Source: Symsagittifera roscoffensis
Taxonomy: Eukaryota; Xenacoelomorpha; Acoela; Convolutidae
Length of the DNA stretch: 64,000 nucleotides
NCBI RefSeq assembly: GCF_963678635.1
Contig: NC_087070.1
Span: 28,618,048 to 28,682,047, forward strand
Reading direction: 5' to 3'
Positions 29,995 to 44,096 of this stretch are shown here, in pieces. Every line of letters starts with the position of its first letter. The first letter of the stretch is position 1. A model generated the notes under the pieces. The model did not search any database. It saw only the letters and a program-made list of their open reading frames with translations, and was not told the origin of the DNA. The position numbers and the translations under genes were made by a program.

Positions 29995-31821
29995 GTACAG
30001 TTCGCATTTCATCAATCGGATCGTGTTAACAATCGTACGTCTGTGTTCCAAGTTTAAACACATTTTTGTTTGGCATGGTATGACTATACTTTGGCCCAGC
30101 CTGACACACGGTAACATTCCATTGAACTATCAGGGACTTTAAATTATGCTGTGAATTGCGATCATTTTACAGTCAATGACATCAAAAAAATGCAATCGTA
30201 AGTCGGACCTTCAAAAAGGTTTCAAAAATTTTGTCGACCATTTTTGTAGGTCGACCAAATTGATATTCTGAGCTCTCGGAAATCTCTACAAAGACCCTAT
30301 TTTTACCTAACTTTGTGCTCCGCAAGCAACTTTTTGAACAAACAGGCCAAAAACGGCGTTTTAAGATACTTTATGGAAAGTTTTGACAAACTTGACGATA
30401 ATTGATGAGAGGCTGATTTCCCAAGCTTCTTGCTATTACGGTTTTTAACGTTAAGTTAACTATAGTTGCCGCTCTTCCTGCTTTTTCACTTATTTCATAA
30501 CTTTTCTAGAAAAAATAACAGGAAATTAAGACAAACAAAAATTGCAATACAAATTCGGTAAAGATTACTTCGTTAAAGCAATAGATTATTTTGAACCTAA
30601 TAAATAGTTCTGGTAAAAAGCATTTTCTTACCGATATTAGTTAACAAGTTTTACTTTTTTCAAAAAAAAGATGATGGGCATTGAGGAAAAAATCTTAAGA
30701 TTCGAGCCAACCCTAACTTTAAGTCTTCAGACTTCTTGGAAGCTACTTGTCGTTTTCCCCGAAATTGGTCCATCAATTGAATTTTTTGGTGATTACTGAC
30801 TAACGATTATAATTTTGTTATGACTCATTCGACTGACCCTTTTCTGTTAACTGTGCAAAAGTAAAGAAGCATTTGTTCTTTCTCCATTAAAACTGTCCGT
30901 TTTAATCGGTGAAACAAAGACAGGTCTGAAAAAGAACAGGAATAACCGCGGGCTAAAATGGTTGGCAAAAAGGACAGTAGAATGGCAAAGACAAGAATCT
31001 GTACCTTTGAATGGGCTGACTTTTCTGTCACGGACAGGTAGCAGTGGACGCATTGTTTGCATAGTTGACTAATTGATGGCTTCCTAATTAGAGGTTGTGT
31101 CGGCTGTATATTACTAAATAACTAGTTTAGCCCAGATTAAGACAATACCTGTAGTGCCAATTAAGCCCTTGTTGTGTGCGAATGTGTGTCCATTTCTTAG
31201 ACTGCTCGACTTTTCTGAATTGCGGGATGTCTTTTCTAATCACTTCTCAATTTTCCCCGTTTTTATATCTTCGCGTTACTTCGCTCATTAAATCACAAAA
31301 AAAAAAAAGAAAAGTGCTTCATGATTTTTTTCTAATTTGGTGAATCACTTGTATCCTTTGTATCTTATGAAAAACTGCACACAAATGACTAGTTAGGTCA
31401 ATTACCAGGTCATTAGTTTCACTAATCATACCTTCTCATTTTCCAAAGTGGCTAAACATAAAATCATGTCAGAGAAAATGCATTAATGATTTGAAATGGG
31501 CAATTTTAACAGAAGTTTCTCTTTGTACAGAAACAGACAACAGAGCAGACTGAAGTTCAGCCTCTCTAGAAAGGGAGGTTAATTAGCAAGAGTAAGAAGG
31601 TTCAAGAGCCTCCCTTTCTTCTTGTTTCCATGGGTCAATAACAGATATAAATACTATGATTAGTTCATTTGTGACTTACAAAGCTTTCTTTTGTGTTTTC
31701 GCTGATCAAATTAAAACTAATTGCAATTTCTTAAATTGTAATTGGAACTTATTTAAGAATTAATTTCGATTTCTGAAAGAAAGTTGTTTTGGGAAATAAT
31801 TGAGACTTTGAAATGTTTCAG

Positions 31822-31901
31822 ATGTGGGAAGGACGCCTTTCTGCCCGACCGAGCAACGCCTCCTTTTTCGGACACGATGAAGGAGTTGAGCGCCTCTGCG
31901 G
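31822..31901 (+). CDS. unc5: unc5 exon 2: Ig1 middle
   Basis: The acceptor TTTCAG|ATGTGGG splices in phase 2 to give RCGKDAFLPDRATPPF. Its Cys is one of the extra cysteines of UNC-5 Ig1. Donor GCGG|GTAATT, phase 1. Confidence 0.85.
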
Positions 31902-33376
31902 GTAATTTGATATTCCAATCATCTCATAACCATCCTCAACACATTGTCAGAGCTAGTTAGCTACCCGTATTCATCCATGCATAATTCATCATCATCACAA
32001 AGCATCTTTCTGTAGCTAAAAGGAGATAAATAGATTGTGTCAAGTTTCTCCGTTAATTACATAATCTCAGTTAACTTTTTCGTCCAATTCACAGAAAATT
32101 AGAAATATTTCTAACTTTAAAAAGGGCTTAAAAGTCAAAACTTCCTGCGACAATGCAAACTAGAGAATTAGTCATTGAGTTGTTCATTAGATTGGAATTG
32201 GGAATTGAAATCTGGGAAAAGATTGTAAATATCAGGATTGGCCCTAATGAAAGGCTGTCTACTTGGCCCCATATCAGGTACAACACATGCACCTGAGATT
32301 GTTTCGATTCCCGAGATTAAATTAAACAAGGCACTCGTAAACTAGATTGCAACTTGAAAAAGAGACCATAAATCAAAATTAACTAGCCCCCCAGTCCTCT
32401 CCCACGGCATAAAAACACATGATGTCCAATTCCAGCCTCCCCCTCTCAGTCACAAGTGTTCCCCACACACCACTCACACAAAAAGTACATAGTTGTAAAA
32501 CACAAATTCTGATTACTTTTAACTAGTTCTAAGCAATAAAAGGTGATTGAATATTCATCTAGTGTGCAGCTAGTATCATTTTCCCCGCCTTCTTATTTTC
32601 CGAATTACAACTAAGTTTTTAGGCATCGAAAAAGACCGCATGTTAAAAACCTGCGATGCGAAGTTAATTTTAAAAGTTGAAACACTTAGTCAGTTACTAA
32701 ATATATTTTATCTTGAGACCGCAGGGTGGAGGCCAACGATAGCTTGGCTCGGTCTCTGGTGTAGCATCGTTGCTCAAAAGTTAAATGTCGCTCTGCTTCT
32801 ATTATAAACTGAGTTCGGCTTCTGGGTTTTGACACTTTGCCAAAATATTTTCTTTTTTTAATCGCATTATCACATTCTTAGTCCAATTTTTAATGCAAAA
32901 TATATATAATGCAAGATCAATTTTAATGAAGTTCATGAATTTTTTAAAACTCTATAATTCCGTTTGTCAAGGGAAAAGCAAGGCTATCGTGACTGTTTGA
33001 ACGCCGCATCTACTTGGTCCCGGAGGAGCATTATGTACGAATTAGAACAAATTAATAGGTTCCTGAATGGTTGGCAAATTTATCATAGCAACGGATGATT
33101 GATGTTCGATAACAAGTTATGAGTTATTGCTGTGTGTTTTGTGGGAAAACTAGTGAAGTTAGTGATTGAGGCAGGATTGGGGGAATGGATTTACTTCATT
33201 TTGCAATACCTTCCCAGATTCCGATTCCTTTCATCTTAGCCACAGTGAGCAGTGATTACTTTGAACACACCTGAGCATAGTCGTTTAGAATTATTTTGAA
33301 CCGATTTGTGGATTATGTATGATGTTTCTCATGAAGGAAATGAAGTTTAAATATCATCAACACCTAGGTCGATGGT

Positions 33377-33818
33377 CAGGGGCGGATTTAGGGGGGGGGG
33401 GGCGGGGGGGGGGGGGGGGCGGACGCCCCCCCCCTCAGGGATTCGACCCCCTGCCGACCCAAAGGGTCCCCCCTTTGATACTTTTTCAGAAATCCATTTT
33501 TGGCCGACCGACCCTAAAATTTTTCTAAAGGCGCCTTTGGCGCCAATATATACTAATTTTGAGGGGGAGCGCGCGCCAAAAAAACGCGATTTTTTTGTCA
33601 AAATTTTTCAAAAATTGCCCAAAAACGGCTTTTTTGACTGTTTTTTCAAAAATTTGCCTGCGGCGCAGAAAATTTAGCCAAAGTAGGGCCAAAACAGTGC
33701 TTTGGGAGAGCTCGAAAAATCAATTTGGTCGACCTAAAAAAAAAAAAGGTCGTCAAAATTTTGGAAAATTTTTTGAAAATCCGCCCCCCCCCTCGAGAAA
33801 ATCCTAGATCCGCCCCTG
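33377..33818 (+). mobile_element. hAT-like MITE, 442 bp, intronic
   Basis: Terminal inverted repeats CAGGGGCGGATTTAGG and CCTAGATCCGCCCCTG. Perfect 8-bp target duplication TCGATGGT at 33369-33376 and 33819-33826, characteristic of hAT transposases. Contains long G and C runs near the left end and no coding capacity. Confidence 0.88.
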
Positions 33819-34032
33819 TCGATGGTGTTTATGAGTAAATTAAAGTGGTGTTAGCCTGATTAAAAGATTGGGAGGGAAGCTTGACTTCGCTTAAAAACTT
33901 CGTTTATTCGTCAAATGAATTGCCGGCCGACTCTATTATTTGTCGGTAGAAAGTTCTTTTTTGTCTTCCACGAACATGAGTGAGTAATTCAACCAGCTCT
34001 CGGGTTTTCTTTACCGCAATCTAACCTTTTAG

Positions 34033-34146
34033 AATTGGACCGGAAATCAATCGAGAGGACGCATGGGAAAGGCGTGGAGTGCTTCTGTGAGGCGGACAAC
34101 TCCACCCACCGGGTCAAAAGTGACACCAGTCTCATACGACTTGCTT
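34033..34146 (+). CDS. unc5: unc5 exon 3: Ig1 end
   Basis: Acceptor TTTTAG|AATTGG. It encodes GKGVECFCEADNSTHRV with the paired CxC cysteines that complete the four-cysteine Ig1, then SLIRLA into the Ig1-Ig2 linker. Donor CTT|GTGAGT, phase 1. Confidence 0.88.
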
Positions 34147-35816
34147 GTGAGTCTTAGTAATTCACTACTCTCTTTTGGATCGATTGTCAGCAAATACTAG
34201 TTTACTTATACCCAAAAATTATTGATGAGTTTCTCCTCCGGTTTCTTGCAAAGATTATTAAGATTTTTGTCAATGGGTTTCTACAAGCTCCAAAAAAGAA
34301 TTTTTCAGTTCATGATTTTTCCGTTTAAAAAATCTAATCGTCAATTTGTTGTGTAAAGGGTTTCAAATTTCTGTCATGTGCATCGATCGATTAATGTGTT
34401 ATTTTTGGTTTTTATCTATGATCAGAGGTAGAAACCATCATCTTTGTTGTTTTAAGCTCACATAAATGCTGCCTTGTTTGTTGTTTTTAGCTAATAACGT
34501 GTAGGTACAAATCGCAAACCATTAATTAATTCGTGTTCGGTGCTTAAGGAGTCGAGTTGATCAGCTTTTATGACAATCATCAGAGCGTCGCCTAAAGCTT
34601 TTGAGCTTTTAATATACATAACTCAGCGTGACATTTGGTCTCGAATGAATCTCGTTTGCAGCAGTTTGTATACATTCTGGTATACTTGACAAGAAGAGAA
34701 AGGTATCTCGAGTTGGTTTTGGTAAGAATGGTCGGAGGATTATAAATCATAATTGGCCCTCGGCGCCAAACACCCTCGATGGTATGTTGTGATAAAACAT
34801 TAATGGATTGGCGATTGGAGTGGTTATATGGTGATTAGTTATGCATTCAAGCTCTAATTAAAGCGGTCGGATAGTTGCAACCAGCGGCTATCTAACAAGT
34901 GAGGCCATTTTAATTACAGGTTTGCATCCAATTTGTGACAGCGTCTACCAACCAGAGACACATAGTCGCTATGTTGCCTCTACCAAGCCGAAGCTAATTG
35001 ATCTGCATTAGCTCTATCTGTAATCAGCAAACACAACCAAACTTCACTTTTTCATATGCTCCAATCTGTCAAAACTTCACATGAAACATATTTACATGAT
35101 TTGAGCTAAGAGAAATCCCAAGTTGTATGGTAACATTGTCTAGAAAACATCCCATTTTGGTAAAATGAAAATTACTAGAGAAAATTTGAGCTCAAAATTT
35201 ACTTATAGTCTATAATTTAAAAAATACAAGGTTTTTTTTATCAGATATCGAGCATTGATTATGAATTTTGTGAATGTTGGGATGCTTTGGAAGTCTTAAA
35301 TAAAAAAAGTTCTTTATTTTTGAAACAGGAACCGGATTTCGGAACTTGGGATCAATGATACCTTGAGTCGCCATTATTTCAGGTCAAACAGAATATGAAG
35401 CGACTAAGTGTCTTTTATAATCACCATTCTGATCTATCTTCAAGGGACGATTCTTGACCAAGAGCAAAAAGCAACATGCAGACATTTGTCTGAATGCATA
35501 TTCAGCGTCATGTTTTAACTTAGTTGTCTACCTTCTTTGCTGTTGCGTAACAGATGTACCATAAAACATGGGCCAGCTTTGAATCAAGTAGCTTTGATTC
35601 CTACTGAGAAATGTGTTTGTCTTTCATTTAATTGCTAATGATCCGTCCTTTCACTTTGAAAAGAGCGATTAATTCCCGATTAAGTCACTGGAGCATCTTT
35701 TATGATGCCAGCAGAGGGGAGGGAATCAATTAATGCAATTTCTTCAATATTTATTGTAGGAGCAGCATGTACCTTTTCTCAATAGCGTTCTAACTGTTTG
35801 CCTTTTCTTATGTTAG

Positions 35817-35968
35817 ATTTGAAGAAATCTTGGCGGGAGGAGCCCCACCCGATCCAGCGAGTGAGAGTGGGAAACTCGGCTGAGATATGTGCCCAGGTGC
35901 CGGAGGGTCTTCCGGAACCAGAAGTGAGCTGGTCAAAAGATGGAAAGCCAATGGATCTCACAAATCAG
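35817..35968 (+). CDS. unc5: unc5 exon 4: Ig2 first half
   Basis: Acceptor TGTTAG|ATTTG. The join gives LAYLKKSW. It then encodes NSAEICAQVPEGLPEPEVSW, with the B-strand Cys and the core Trp of an I-set Ig domain. Donor CAG|GTATCT, phase 0. Confidence 0.9.
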
Positions 35969-36414
35969 GTATCTAGTCACGATTTTTGCGTGTTCATCAA
36001 AAAGTTTTCAGTACCCAGTTTCTATTCCAACAATTTCACTCTGGCGTGCGCAGGAATGTTTTGAAGGGGGGTAGTTGATAAAAATGGGTTTTTCCCATTA
36101 TAGACCCGCGCCAGCAAATTACAGACACCCCAAAATACAAAAATCTCTGCTGTAATTTTTTTGTTAGTAAGCTGGAGGAGGGTTTGATGGAAAAGACCCG
36201 AAAAGTTTGTCGACCTTTTTTAATTCAGTATTTTTGGTGAATAAGATTATTTACCTTAGTTATGAACCTTCTTTCTTTCTAACCTTACTCGCAATTAAAA
36301 GTATTCATTAAAACTTATTTGGACATTTCACTGTAGCATTGGAAATTGCATTGCATCTGTTCTCTGCTTGATTTGTGGCTACTCTCAATTGTGCGAGACT
36401 CTCAATCTCTAGTT

Positions 36415-37001
36415 GTTCCGACTTTCATAACGAAAGTAACGGAAGGGCTGGATTTTTTTCTTCAGACAAATTTCGACTTTTTAACTAGCCATTTTTGACG
36501 GAATTATTTAAAATCATTCAAAAGGTATTGTTGTCCTGAGCTTAAATTTGAAAAGATATTTCAACTGTGATCATTTTTCATAAACTTATGGGGATTTAAA
36601 AATTGCTATTTCGGCCAATTAGAGACAATTAACGCGCGGTATATTTCTCGCTATTAACACGTAAGCGGAGGTTTAATCCGTCTAAGAAATCGTTTCAAAT
36701 TGGTTGAAGGAAGCTTATTTGTATAATTGATTTGTTACTAGGAGCAAAATTTATCACTTTGTACTTTATATCTTTATATGCCGTTTGGGGGGCTGGTTTT
36801 AAAAAAAAATCTCAAATTAAAAAAATAATAATTTTTTTCTAATTTAAATTTCAGATTTTTTGTTAAAATCATCCCCTAAACGGCATATAAAGTACAAAAT
36901 GATAAATTTCGCTCCTAGTAACAATTTCTTAGACGGAAAAAAATTGTTTTTTTTTACATTTAATTTTTTCATGTTATTACTGCTCTATAGGCAGTCGGAA
37001 C
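36415..37001. mobile_element. fold-back element with GTTCCGAC ends
   Basis: Starts GTTCCGAC and ends GTCGGAAC. The centre is a large imperfect palindrome (36734-36922): GTTACTAGGAGC through TATGCCGTTT is mirrored by AAACGGCATA through GCTCCTAGTAAC. The outer part resembles 44979-45648 over about 300 bp (shared TTAATCC...CTAAGAAAT region). No coding capacity. The superfamily is unknown. Confidence 0.6.
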
Positions 37002-39382
37002 TTTCAGGGTCTGGCCCTGATACGAGCAGTTTTGTTTATCATTTATTTTAGTTGCAATTTTTAGATCGTTTTAGCATTTATCATTGCATTTTTTGTTCCT
37101 TCAACCTATTTTCACCTATTTCAATCAGAGTATTATCATCGCTTTTTAAAATTATTTTTCGCTGCCGCCGTTTTTTACAAAATCGTTTTTTGCTTCTCCA
37201 CTTACTCGCTGAATTGTTTTTACGAGTTTTGCTTTCTTATAAAAAATATTTCAGAATAGATATTTTTTGAATAGTTTGCAGTTTAAACAGTTGTGCATTT
37301 AAAAAAACAAGTACTAATAACACGAAATAAGTCTCGTGACTGTTAAAATTAGAATAACGTTCAATTACGCAATTTTACCTTTTTATGTGTATTCAAGTAG
37401 CTTTTTGTTCCGACCATTTGAAAAATGGGGAGGAACTTTATATTCGGGTGTCTTAGTTTTGTTTCCACGCAAAATCAGGTAGGTACCACGAATAATCATC
37501 AGAATGGGTCGAGTGATATATCATATTGAAGATTTTTTAGTCGTGATTCGAACAGTTTCAAAAAAATTTGAAAATTTTTTCTCAGTGTCAGTTTGAAAAT
37601 TTTGATTTTTGGTCTAATTTTGAGCTAATAAGGTGAGCGTGCAGGCTTACAATAGCTTAAGCCGTGTTTGGTTCAAGGTAAGCCGTGAAAATTTATTTTT
37701 ACTCGAACAAATTTAGTGCTTGGAGTTTTTTTAGCGCCATTTTGTGAACTGAAAATTTCAAAAAATTTGCAAAAAAAATTAAATAATTTAAAAAAAAAAT
37801 TTTAAATTTTTTTTATCATTTTTTGTTTTTCTAGCCATTTTTTGTAGCCATATTTTCTAATTGGCCTATTTGGCTATGACTGTTGCTTTTGCCTGATTTC
37901 CATTGCAGAAAAAACTTCACTGATTTGAAAAAAATGTATCTTTGTTTAAGACTATAGTCAGAACATTATGTGCTACTTGCATTGTAACCGGCTATCCTTG
38001 TTCGCTTTTGTTATTGCTTTATCGAAGTGGTGATCGCTTTCACTTATATTCTTCATTCGGCAGCTTTTTTCCGCTTTTGCTTTAAGTAAAAACAATATTC
38101 GGACCTCAATGGCTCTTCACATGAAAGAAACAACAGATGAAGAAAAAAAATTGTGTTCGATTTATTTTGACTTTTTTCGTCTTTCGAATGTATTCTCAAA
38201 AATTTCTGGGTTTAGAATACTCTGTGCTACTTGCAAAGCAACCGGTTATCCTTTTTAGCATTTCCCAAAAAGTTTTAGTAAATCATTGTCAAAGTAATTG
38301 GAACAACGAAAGTTGGATTACAAATTTGCCACTAGCTCCGTTCAATAGTTGGGCAGGATAAAAATATTAGTAGGTAACATAAAAAATGAAGGCTTTCTTA
38401 ATTAAGGTACCCTTATGTTAGTGGTACACACAGTGATTTGGGCTTTGATATAGGATCACATTTAACTATCAAATAATCTGCCATCTGAAGATGTTTATAA
38501 ACTTACGAAATTGACCAAGTAATCTCCTTCATAAAAGTATCTACAACAACAATTACGAATGATTTCTCTTCGTAAATTGTTTCTTGCTTCCTGGTCTATA
38601 AATCCTGATAAGTCAGACTAGGGCTTCCTATCTGATTATGACAAAGCCAGTTTTAGAATCCATTAAGCTTCAGATTAAGTTTGAAGCTGTGGTGATTTGA
38701 ATGAGATTTTGACTGTTATTGTCTTCAATCTGTTTGCCCTGATAAACTAGATAACAGTGATAGGTACTTGGATAGCCCCTAAGAGAGACTAAATACTTTC
38801 AAATTAGCCCAAGCTACCCTCCCTTCAGAAGTTAACTTGTGGTTATTGGTGGCCTTATTGGTAAGTGGTCTCCTGATAAACAGACACTGCAACCCCCTGT
38901 TCCGTCCACCGACTGGCTCAAACTGCAATCCTAGGCTATCATTTTTATCAACTGAAACTAAGTCCTCCAAATCTCTAACCAAAACTCTGTAATTCCCAAT
39001 TCATGATAAAGCTAATCCTTAATTATGTCACGTCGCTCACCAATTCTTTCCTCTCTATTTTTGATCAAGAGTCCGAAATCAGAGCCGATCAATATGTTCT
39101 CAGAAAATCAGACAATAAAAAAGTCTGAAGTTTAGATAAATCGTTCGTAGAAATGTATCAGGTCATCTTTAAATCCTAAAGTTCTGACCAAGTAAGCGTT
39201 TCTTACAAAGTGGTCCCAATGACAATGGCAGCGTTTCATAATGAGGTAAACTACTGGTTGGATTATGTGGCACATGCCCATTGGCCGACCCAACTTTTAA
39301 GTCATGGAGGGAAATTTTTTATGATGTGTGGATAGAGAAGTATCATTGGAAATGGTGACATTATTTTTGTTCTCTGTCTCAG

Positions 39383-39530
39383 GAGGGAGTTCTGATGACG
39401 CGGAGGCCCAACAACAGACACTGTCTCATATTCAGTCTGGTGATGGAACAGACAGCTGGACTGTACACGTGTGAGGCTGCCAACATAGCCACCAATAGAA
39501 CCAGTCTCCCCTCACAACTCAGCGTCTACT
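39383..39530 (+). CDS. unc5: unc5 exon 5: Ig2 second half
   Basis: Acceptor TCTCAG|GAGGG. It encodes CLIFSLVMEQTAGLYTCEA with the F-strand Tyr-x-Cys of Ig2, then NIATNRTSLPSQLSVY. The NRT sequon is a likely glycosylation site. Donor ACT|GTGAGT, phase 1. Confidence 0.92.
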
Positions 39531-41485
39531 GTGAGTAATCACCCCAAACTATAACTGGGAATAGGGTGGTTTCTACATTTTTTCTACAATCACCTAATTT
39601 TTGCGGTTTATTGAGTAATTCAACCCCTGAAATTTTTTAACGAAGGACAGGAAAAAATGAAAAAAAAAAAAAACGAACAATTTTAGGGAGAGGGCTCACA
39701 TAAACTTTGAATTTTGGTAATCAATATTCAAATTTATTAACTATTTCCTCCTTATTTCGATTTTCACAAGTTCAATTTGTCTGCCACGTTTTCTATATTG
39801 TAAAACAATTTTAAATACAAGTAATACAAATGAGAAATAGTTAACAAGGTACAAAAAAGGGAAATGGTTAACAAGATCACAAATTTCATTGCGAAGGTAA
39901 ACAAAGTCGTTACATTCTGTACTGTTTGTATTGAAACCATTTATATTTGATCATTTAGTCTGTTTTGGGAGGGCCGAAGGTTTGAATCCCGACGTGTAGA
40001 GCTCCGTCATTTAAATATTAAATTTTTGCGCTCAGCTTTATTTAAAAAGTTTTGAAAAAGTTATTGTTTTAAGTGATTTTGTAAATGATGCTTCGTAAGA
40101 TTTAAAGGTTGCATATACATTGACATGCCAGACAAGTAAAAACAATTCCCGCAGGTTTTACGGGAAAAATTTGGCTATCTTTAAACTTGATATCTGTTTT
40201 ATTTCGATGCATTTTTGAAGTTTTTTTTTTAAATTTGAAGATAGCGGCTGACATTTTGAGACGCTCTAATTTGTGTAATTGGCTGTACTTTCTGCCCCAA
40301 CAACTGTCCAATGTTGCGTCTCTATCTAATCATGCCTAATTACCACCCACGACGCCAGCAGTCTCTCTATCTACATCTTTATTTTCCTTTTTTTTCTCTC
40401 TAGCCAACTGCTCGACTAGCAAAAAGAGTATCTAATTACCGTTAAATATTTCTAAGACATTCTCGATCTATTCCGTAATGCAAAATGCCTAAAAAGATAT
40501 TTCAATTATAATTTTCAACTGCTGTACAATTACAACTTAATTCCACACGAAAGCACATCGACTGATTCATATCATCATTTAATACTGCTTGTGTGACAAA
40601 CATTTAGTATACCAATCGAGTATTATGCCAGTCGACACACTAACTTCTGCTCATTTTCTGTGATCTTGATTATTTTAAAATGGTCTGCTAGTAGCAGACT
40701 TAACTCATATATCCTTGTTTTTTGCTCTGTTCCTCCTCTGTGTCCTCCCCTCCTCTCAAACGACAGGAAGAGCGCGTAGAGCCCTTGTTCTGCTCTGTAT
40801 TAGTGAGAATAGAACCGGATTGGGAGTTAAGAGCTTGCCTTTGTCTAGTACCGCCAAAAGACATTCCACTTCCTACCTCCTATTACTTCTTCAACTGCAA
40901 TATCCCCCACCCCCAAAAAAATCATCCATCCCCGCCGTCTCTTCATTTTCACTCAGGATGTTTCTCTCTCTCAACCATTCATGCTGGAGCGAAGAGATAC
41001 TTAACAGTCAAATGTCAATGAAACGGTCGGTCAAACACTTGAACATGTTTTTCCTGCTTCCTTCAGCATAATTGAAAAGCGGTAATTGAGGTCTAGTGGC
41101 ACTCGAAAACGCCAATAAACTCTTCAGACGATTCTTCCTTTTTGAGAGCTTTCAATTACAGAGGGTAATTTTTGAGATAAAAGCAACGACTACTACGTCT
41201 CACAGCATTTGATGCTTATTTATGGGATAGAGTGAAATACAAGCCGTGAATTCCATGCCAAATTGCATTGTTTGCAATATCCTTGTCAGTCAATGAATCT
41301 GAATGCAGCTCCCTTTGACGACGGAAATCAATTTGAACCGATATCAACCCGTGAAAAGAGCATTCATTAAGAGACCAATGAAACTAAAACGCATTAGTTT
41401 TTCACCGATAAGGATGCTCTAGGTCCACAGAATAGCTGTCAGTTTGTAATGAAGTATAATTTATGTGCAATTGTGTTGGGTGTAG

Positions 41486-41653
41486 TGGACGGTGGCTGGT
41501 CCGAGTGGAGTGACTGGAGCGAGTGCAATGTGACCTGTGGACTGGGGTCCAGTACCCGAGACAGACACTGCACCCAGCCCGCCCCAGTCAATGACGGTCT
41601 CTTCTGCCAGGGAGTGGCCTTGGAGCAGAAACAGTGCACCAGACTCTGCAAAC
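41486..41653 (+). CDS. unc5: unc5 exon 6: thrombospondin type 1 repeat 1
   Basis: Acceptor TGTAG|TGGACGG. It encodes GGWSEWSDWSECNVTCGLGS and the remaining cysteines through TRLCK. WxxW motifs are typical C-mannosylation sites. Donor AAC|GTAAGC, phase 1. One exon per repeat is usual for this gene family. Confidence 0.93.
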
Positions 41654-41818
41654 GTAAGCCAACTCTCATTTCTCCTCTCTTTTTATTCGATATAATGGAC
41701 GGATAAATCTCTTTAACAATTCTTAATAAGACAACTCGCATTAAACACATTTCGCAAACACTCACTGCCGCAGTAGCGCCAAAGTGTTGCGAGCTAGCCA
41801 ACAGAGGGTAGTACTTAA

Positions 41819-42188
41819 CAGGGGCGGATGTAGGGTTTTCTCGAGGGGGATGGATTTTCAAAAATTTTTAGAGAATTGTGTCGACCTGTTTTTAGTTTGA
41901 CCAAATTGATTTTCCGAGCACTCCCAAAACACTATAAAGACCATATTTTGGCCAAAAATGTAGCACCGCATGCAATTAAAAAAAAACAGTTCAAAAGCCG
42001 TTTTTGGGCACTTTTTGAAAAATTTTGACCAAAAAATTGCGTTTTTCCGGCGCGCGCTGCCCCTCAAAATTAGCATATATTGGCGCCAAAATTTTAGGGT
42101 TGGTCGGCCGAAAATGGATGTAAAAAAATAATATCAAAAGGGGGTTACCTTGGTTGGTGAGGGGGCGCCTACCCTAAATCTGCCCCTG
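41819..42188 (+). mobile_element. hAT-like MITE, 370 bp, intronic
   Basis: Same family as 33377-33818: ends CAGGGGCGGATGTAGG and CCTAAATCTGCCCCTG. Target duplication GTACTTAA/GTACTTAT, 7 of 8 bases. The internal sequence is similar but partly rearranged relative to the other copy, as ends matching its opposite side suggest inverse insertion. Confidence 0.85.
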
Positions 42189-43919
42189 GTACTTATTTCA
42201 GAGCCGGTTATCGCCGCGAAGCCCACCGCCAATCTTAAATTGAAATTCTGAATTTAAATTATTTTTCGAACCTTCCGAGTTGTCTTTTGTTGAGAATTGT
42301 CGCGGTATCGTAAAAATCATCCTCTCTTATTATAGAGGGGAACCTCATAAGTAGGATCAAAATGTATCCGTTACATGCTAATTGTTCCTTTTTATTAAGA
42401 CTTTCATTAGTTTTGAAATTTCTATTTGGAGCATGATTTTTTGCCATTTAACATACGCAAACATTTATCAATTAGTGGAATGAATTTTTCAAAGACTATT
42501 TAACTTGTCAAGTGATGACCCAAAACCACTTACTTGTTTTCTCATGTTGTTTCATTGCGTGTCTTTTGATTGATTTTCATTTGATCACTCATTTTTCTCT
42601 CTAGAATTTTTAGGAACTTTTCAGAGCTAAGATGATGTTTTTGAATATAGGTGCTATAGGAAACTCTTTAAAAACAGGTTCTTAAATATTGGCAAATTTT
42701 GTGTGCTTAAAAGAGTTAAGTCTCTAAAAAGATCAGCCTCGAAGTATTGCTGTTAGTGCTCAAACTGCGGCTGTAAACAGGAAGCTAATGACAAAGTTTG
42801 ACCTTTTTCTTCTTGTTCTGCTCTGAAACTAAATTTTTCGCGCTTATAAAACCATATTTTATCACGTTTTATAATTCTCTATAGCTGCTATAAGCAGGTG
42901 AGCTTCTTCAAACATAAAATCGATTTCGGCGCCTGGGGAAGCTCAAGTCTCTTCTCTTCGGAAGTAAATTCTTTCAAATTGATTTCTGACGTTTTCATTG
43001 CTCTTTTCTAACTGCTCTAGAACTAATTAGAAGGCCCAGAGCAGTTCAATTGTTGCGCTCATCTATTATCAGATCAACTTGTTCAAAACAGTTTCGATTA
43101 TTTTCAAAACTTTTTTTCCCCTAATTGGAACTGGAAAAAAAAAACAACTGGTAAGCCCTTTGAAGGCAAAGTTGAAAGTTTAAGCGGTCACAATTTAACT
43201 TTTTTTTACTGATGATTACGGTGACGCTTCTTCCTGTTTTTGTTTTTGTTTGATGGCATTCACAACTACAGCCTTTCAGTTTGCTTCGACGTGAACTGCT
43301 CTATCTATCTATCGGCAGAATGGCATCCGCACAAGTTGCTTCCTGTCGATATTTGTGTTGTTTTACTGAAAAATTGCCACCGTTTTTCCTTTAAAACATG
43401 TTATGAGGCACTTTTTCACTTCAACTCAATCAAGACTATTCAAGGGCAGAAATTAAAAAGCAAATTATTCTCCGCCCAATTTTCAACATTCGCTCTAGGC
43501 GCCTTTCAGATGCCTCCTCAGACAAATATTTATTGCGTAAAAGTGGCTTCAAAACTATGATAGAATTAATAATCATCATCATTATAATAATAAGCCAATA
43601 TATTATATTATATATAATATTAATAATAATAAGCCAAATCACCTCAAAACGCATAAACAGAATGTTCCGATCAGTTTTTTGAAAGTAAACGCTTGAGGTG
43701 ACCAGCTTTGTAGAAGTCGACCTTTTTGTTACTAATTACTAAAACATGTCTAGCGTTTTGATAAATCTTTGCCGCTTGTATAAGAGTTAAATCTTTGAAT
43801 AAATAAAATTAAATTTTACTTATATTGGGATCAATTGAATTTTTTCTATATCGGTTGCTGTGGTTGTTATTGGTCTGGCTAAAAAGTTGTTTATTTTTGT
43901 TTATTTGTTGTGTTTGCAG

Positions 43920-44096
43920 AAGACGGAGGCTGGAGTGAGTGGAGTGAGTGGAATGCATGTAACACCCAGTGTGTGCACCACAGGACCCGCAAGTGTAACA
44001 GTCCCTCCCCTCGCAATGGGGGCAGAGACTGCAGGGGGGACACTATAGACCACGCCAACTGTACGGGGGGACACTGCAACCAAAACTACGTCAACA
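43920..44096 (+). CDS. unc5: unc5 exon 7: thrombospondin type 1 repeat 2
   Basis: Acceptor TTTGCAG|AAGACGG. It encodes DGGWSEWSEWNACNTQC, then RNGGRDC and NCTGGHC, matching the second UNC-5 repeat. I place the donor at AACA|GTCAGT (phase 1) because it joins in frame to the next exon. An alternative at 44090 would be phase 0 and does not fit. Confidence 0.85.

Noticed and set aside
43891-44083. Minus-strand ORFs opposite unc5 exon 7
   Set aside because: Antisense reading of a GC-rich thrombospondin exon. The same applies to frames opposite exons 1, 8 and 10.
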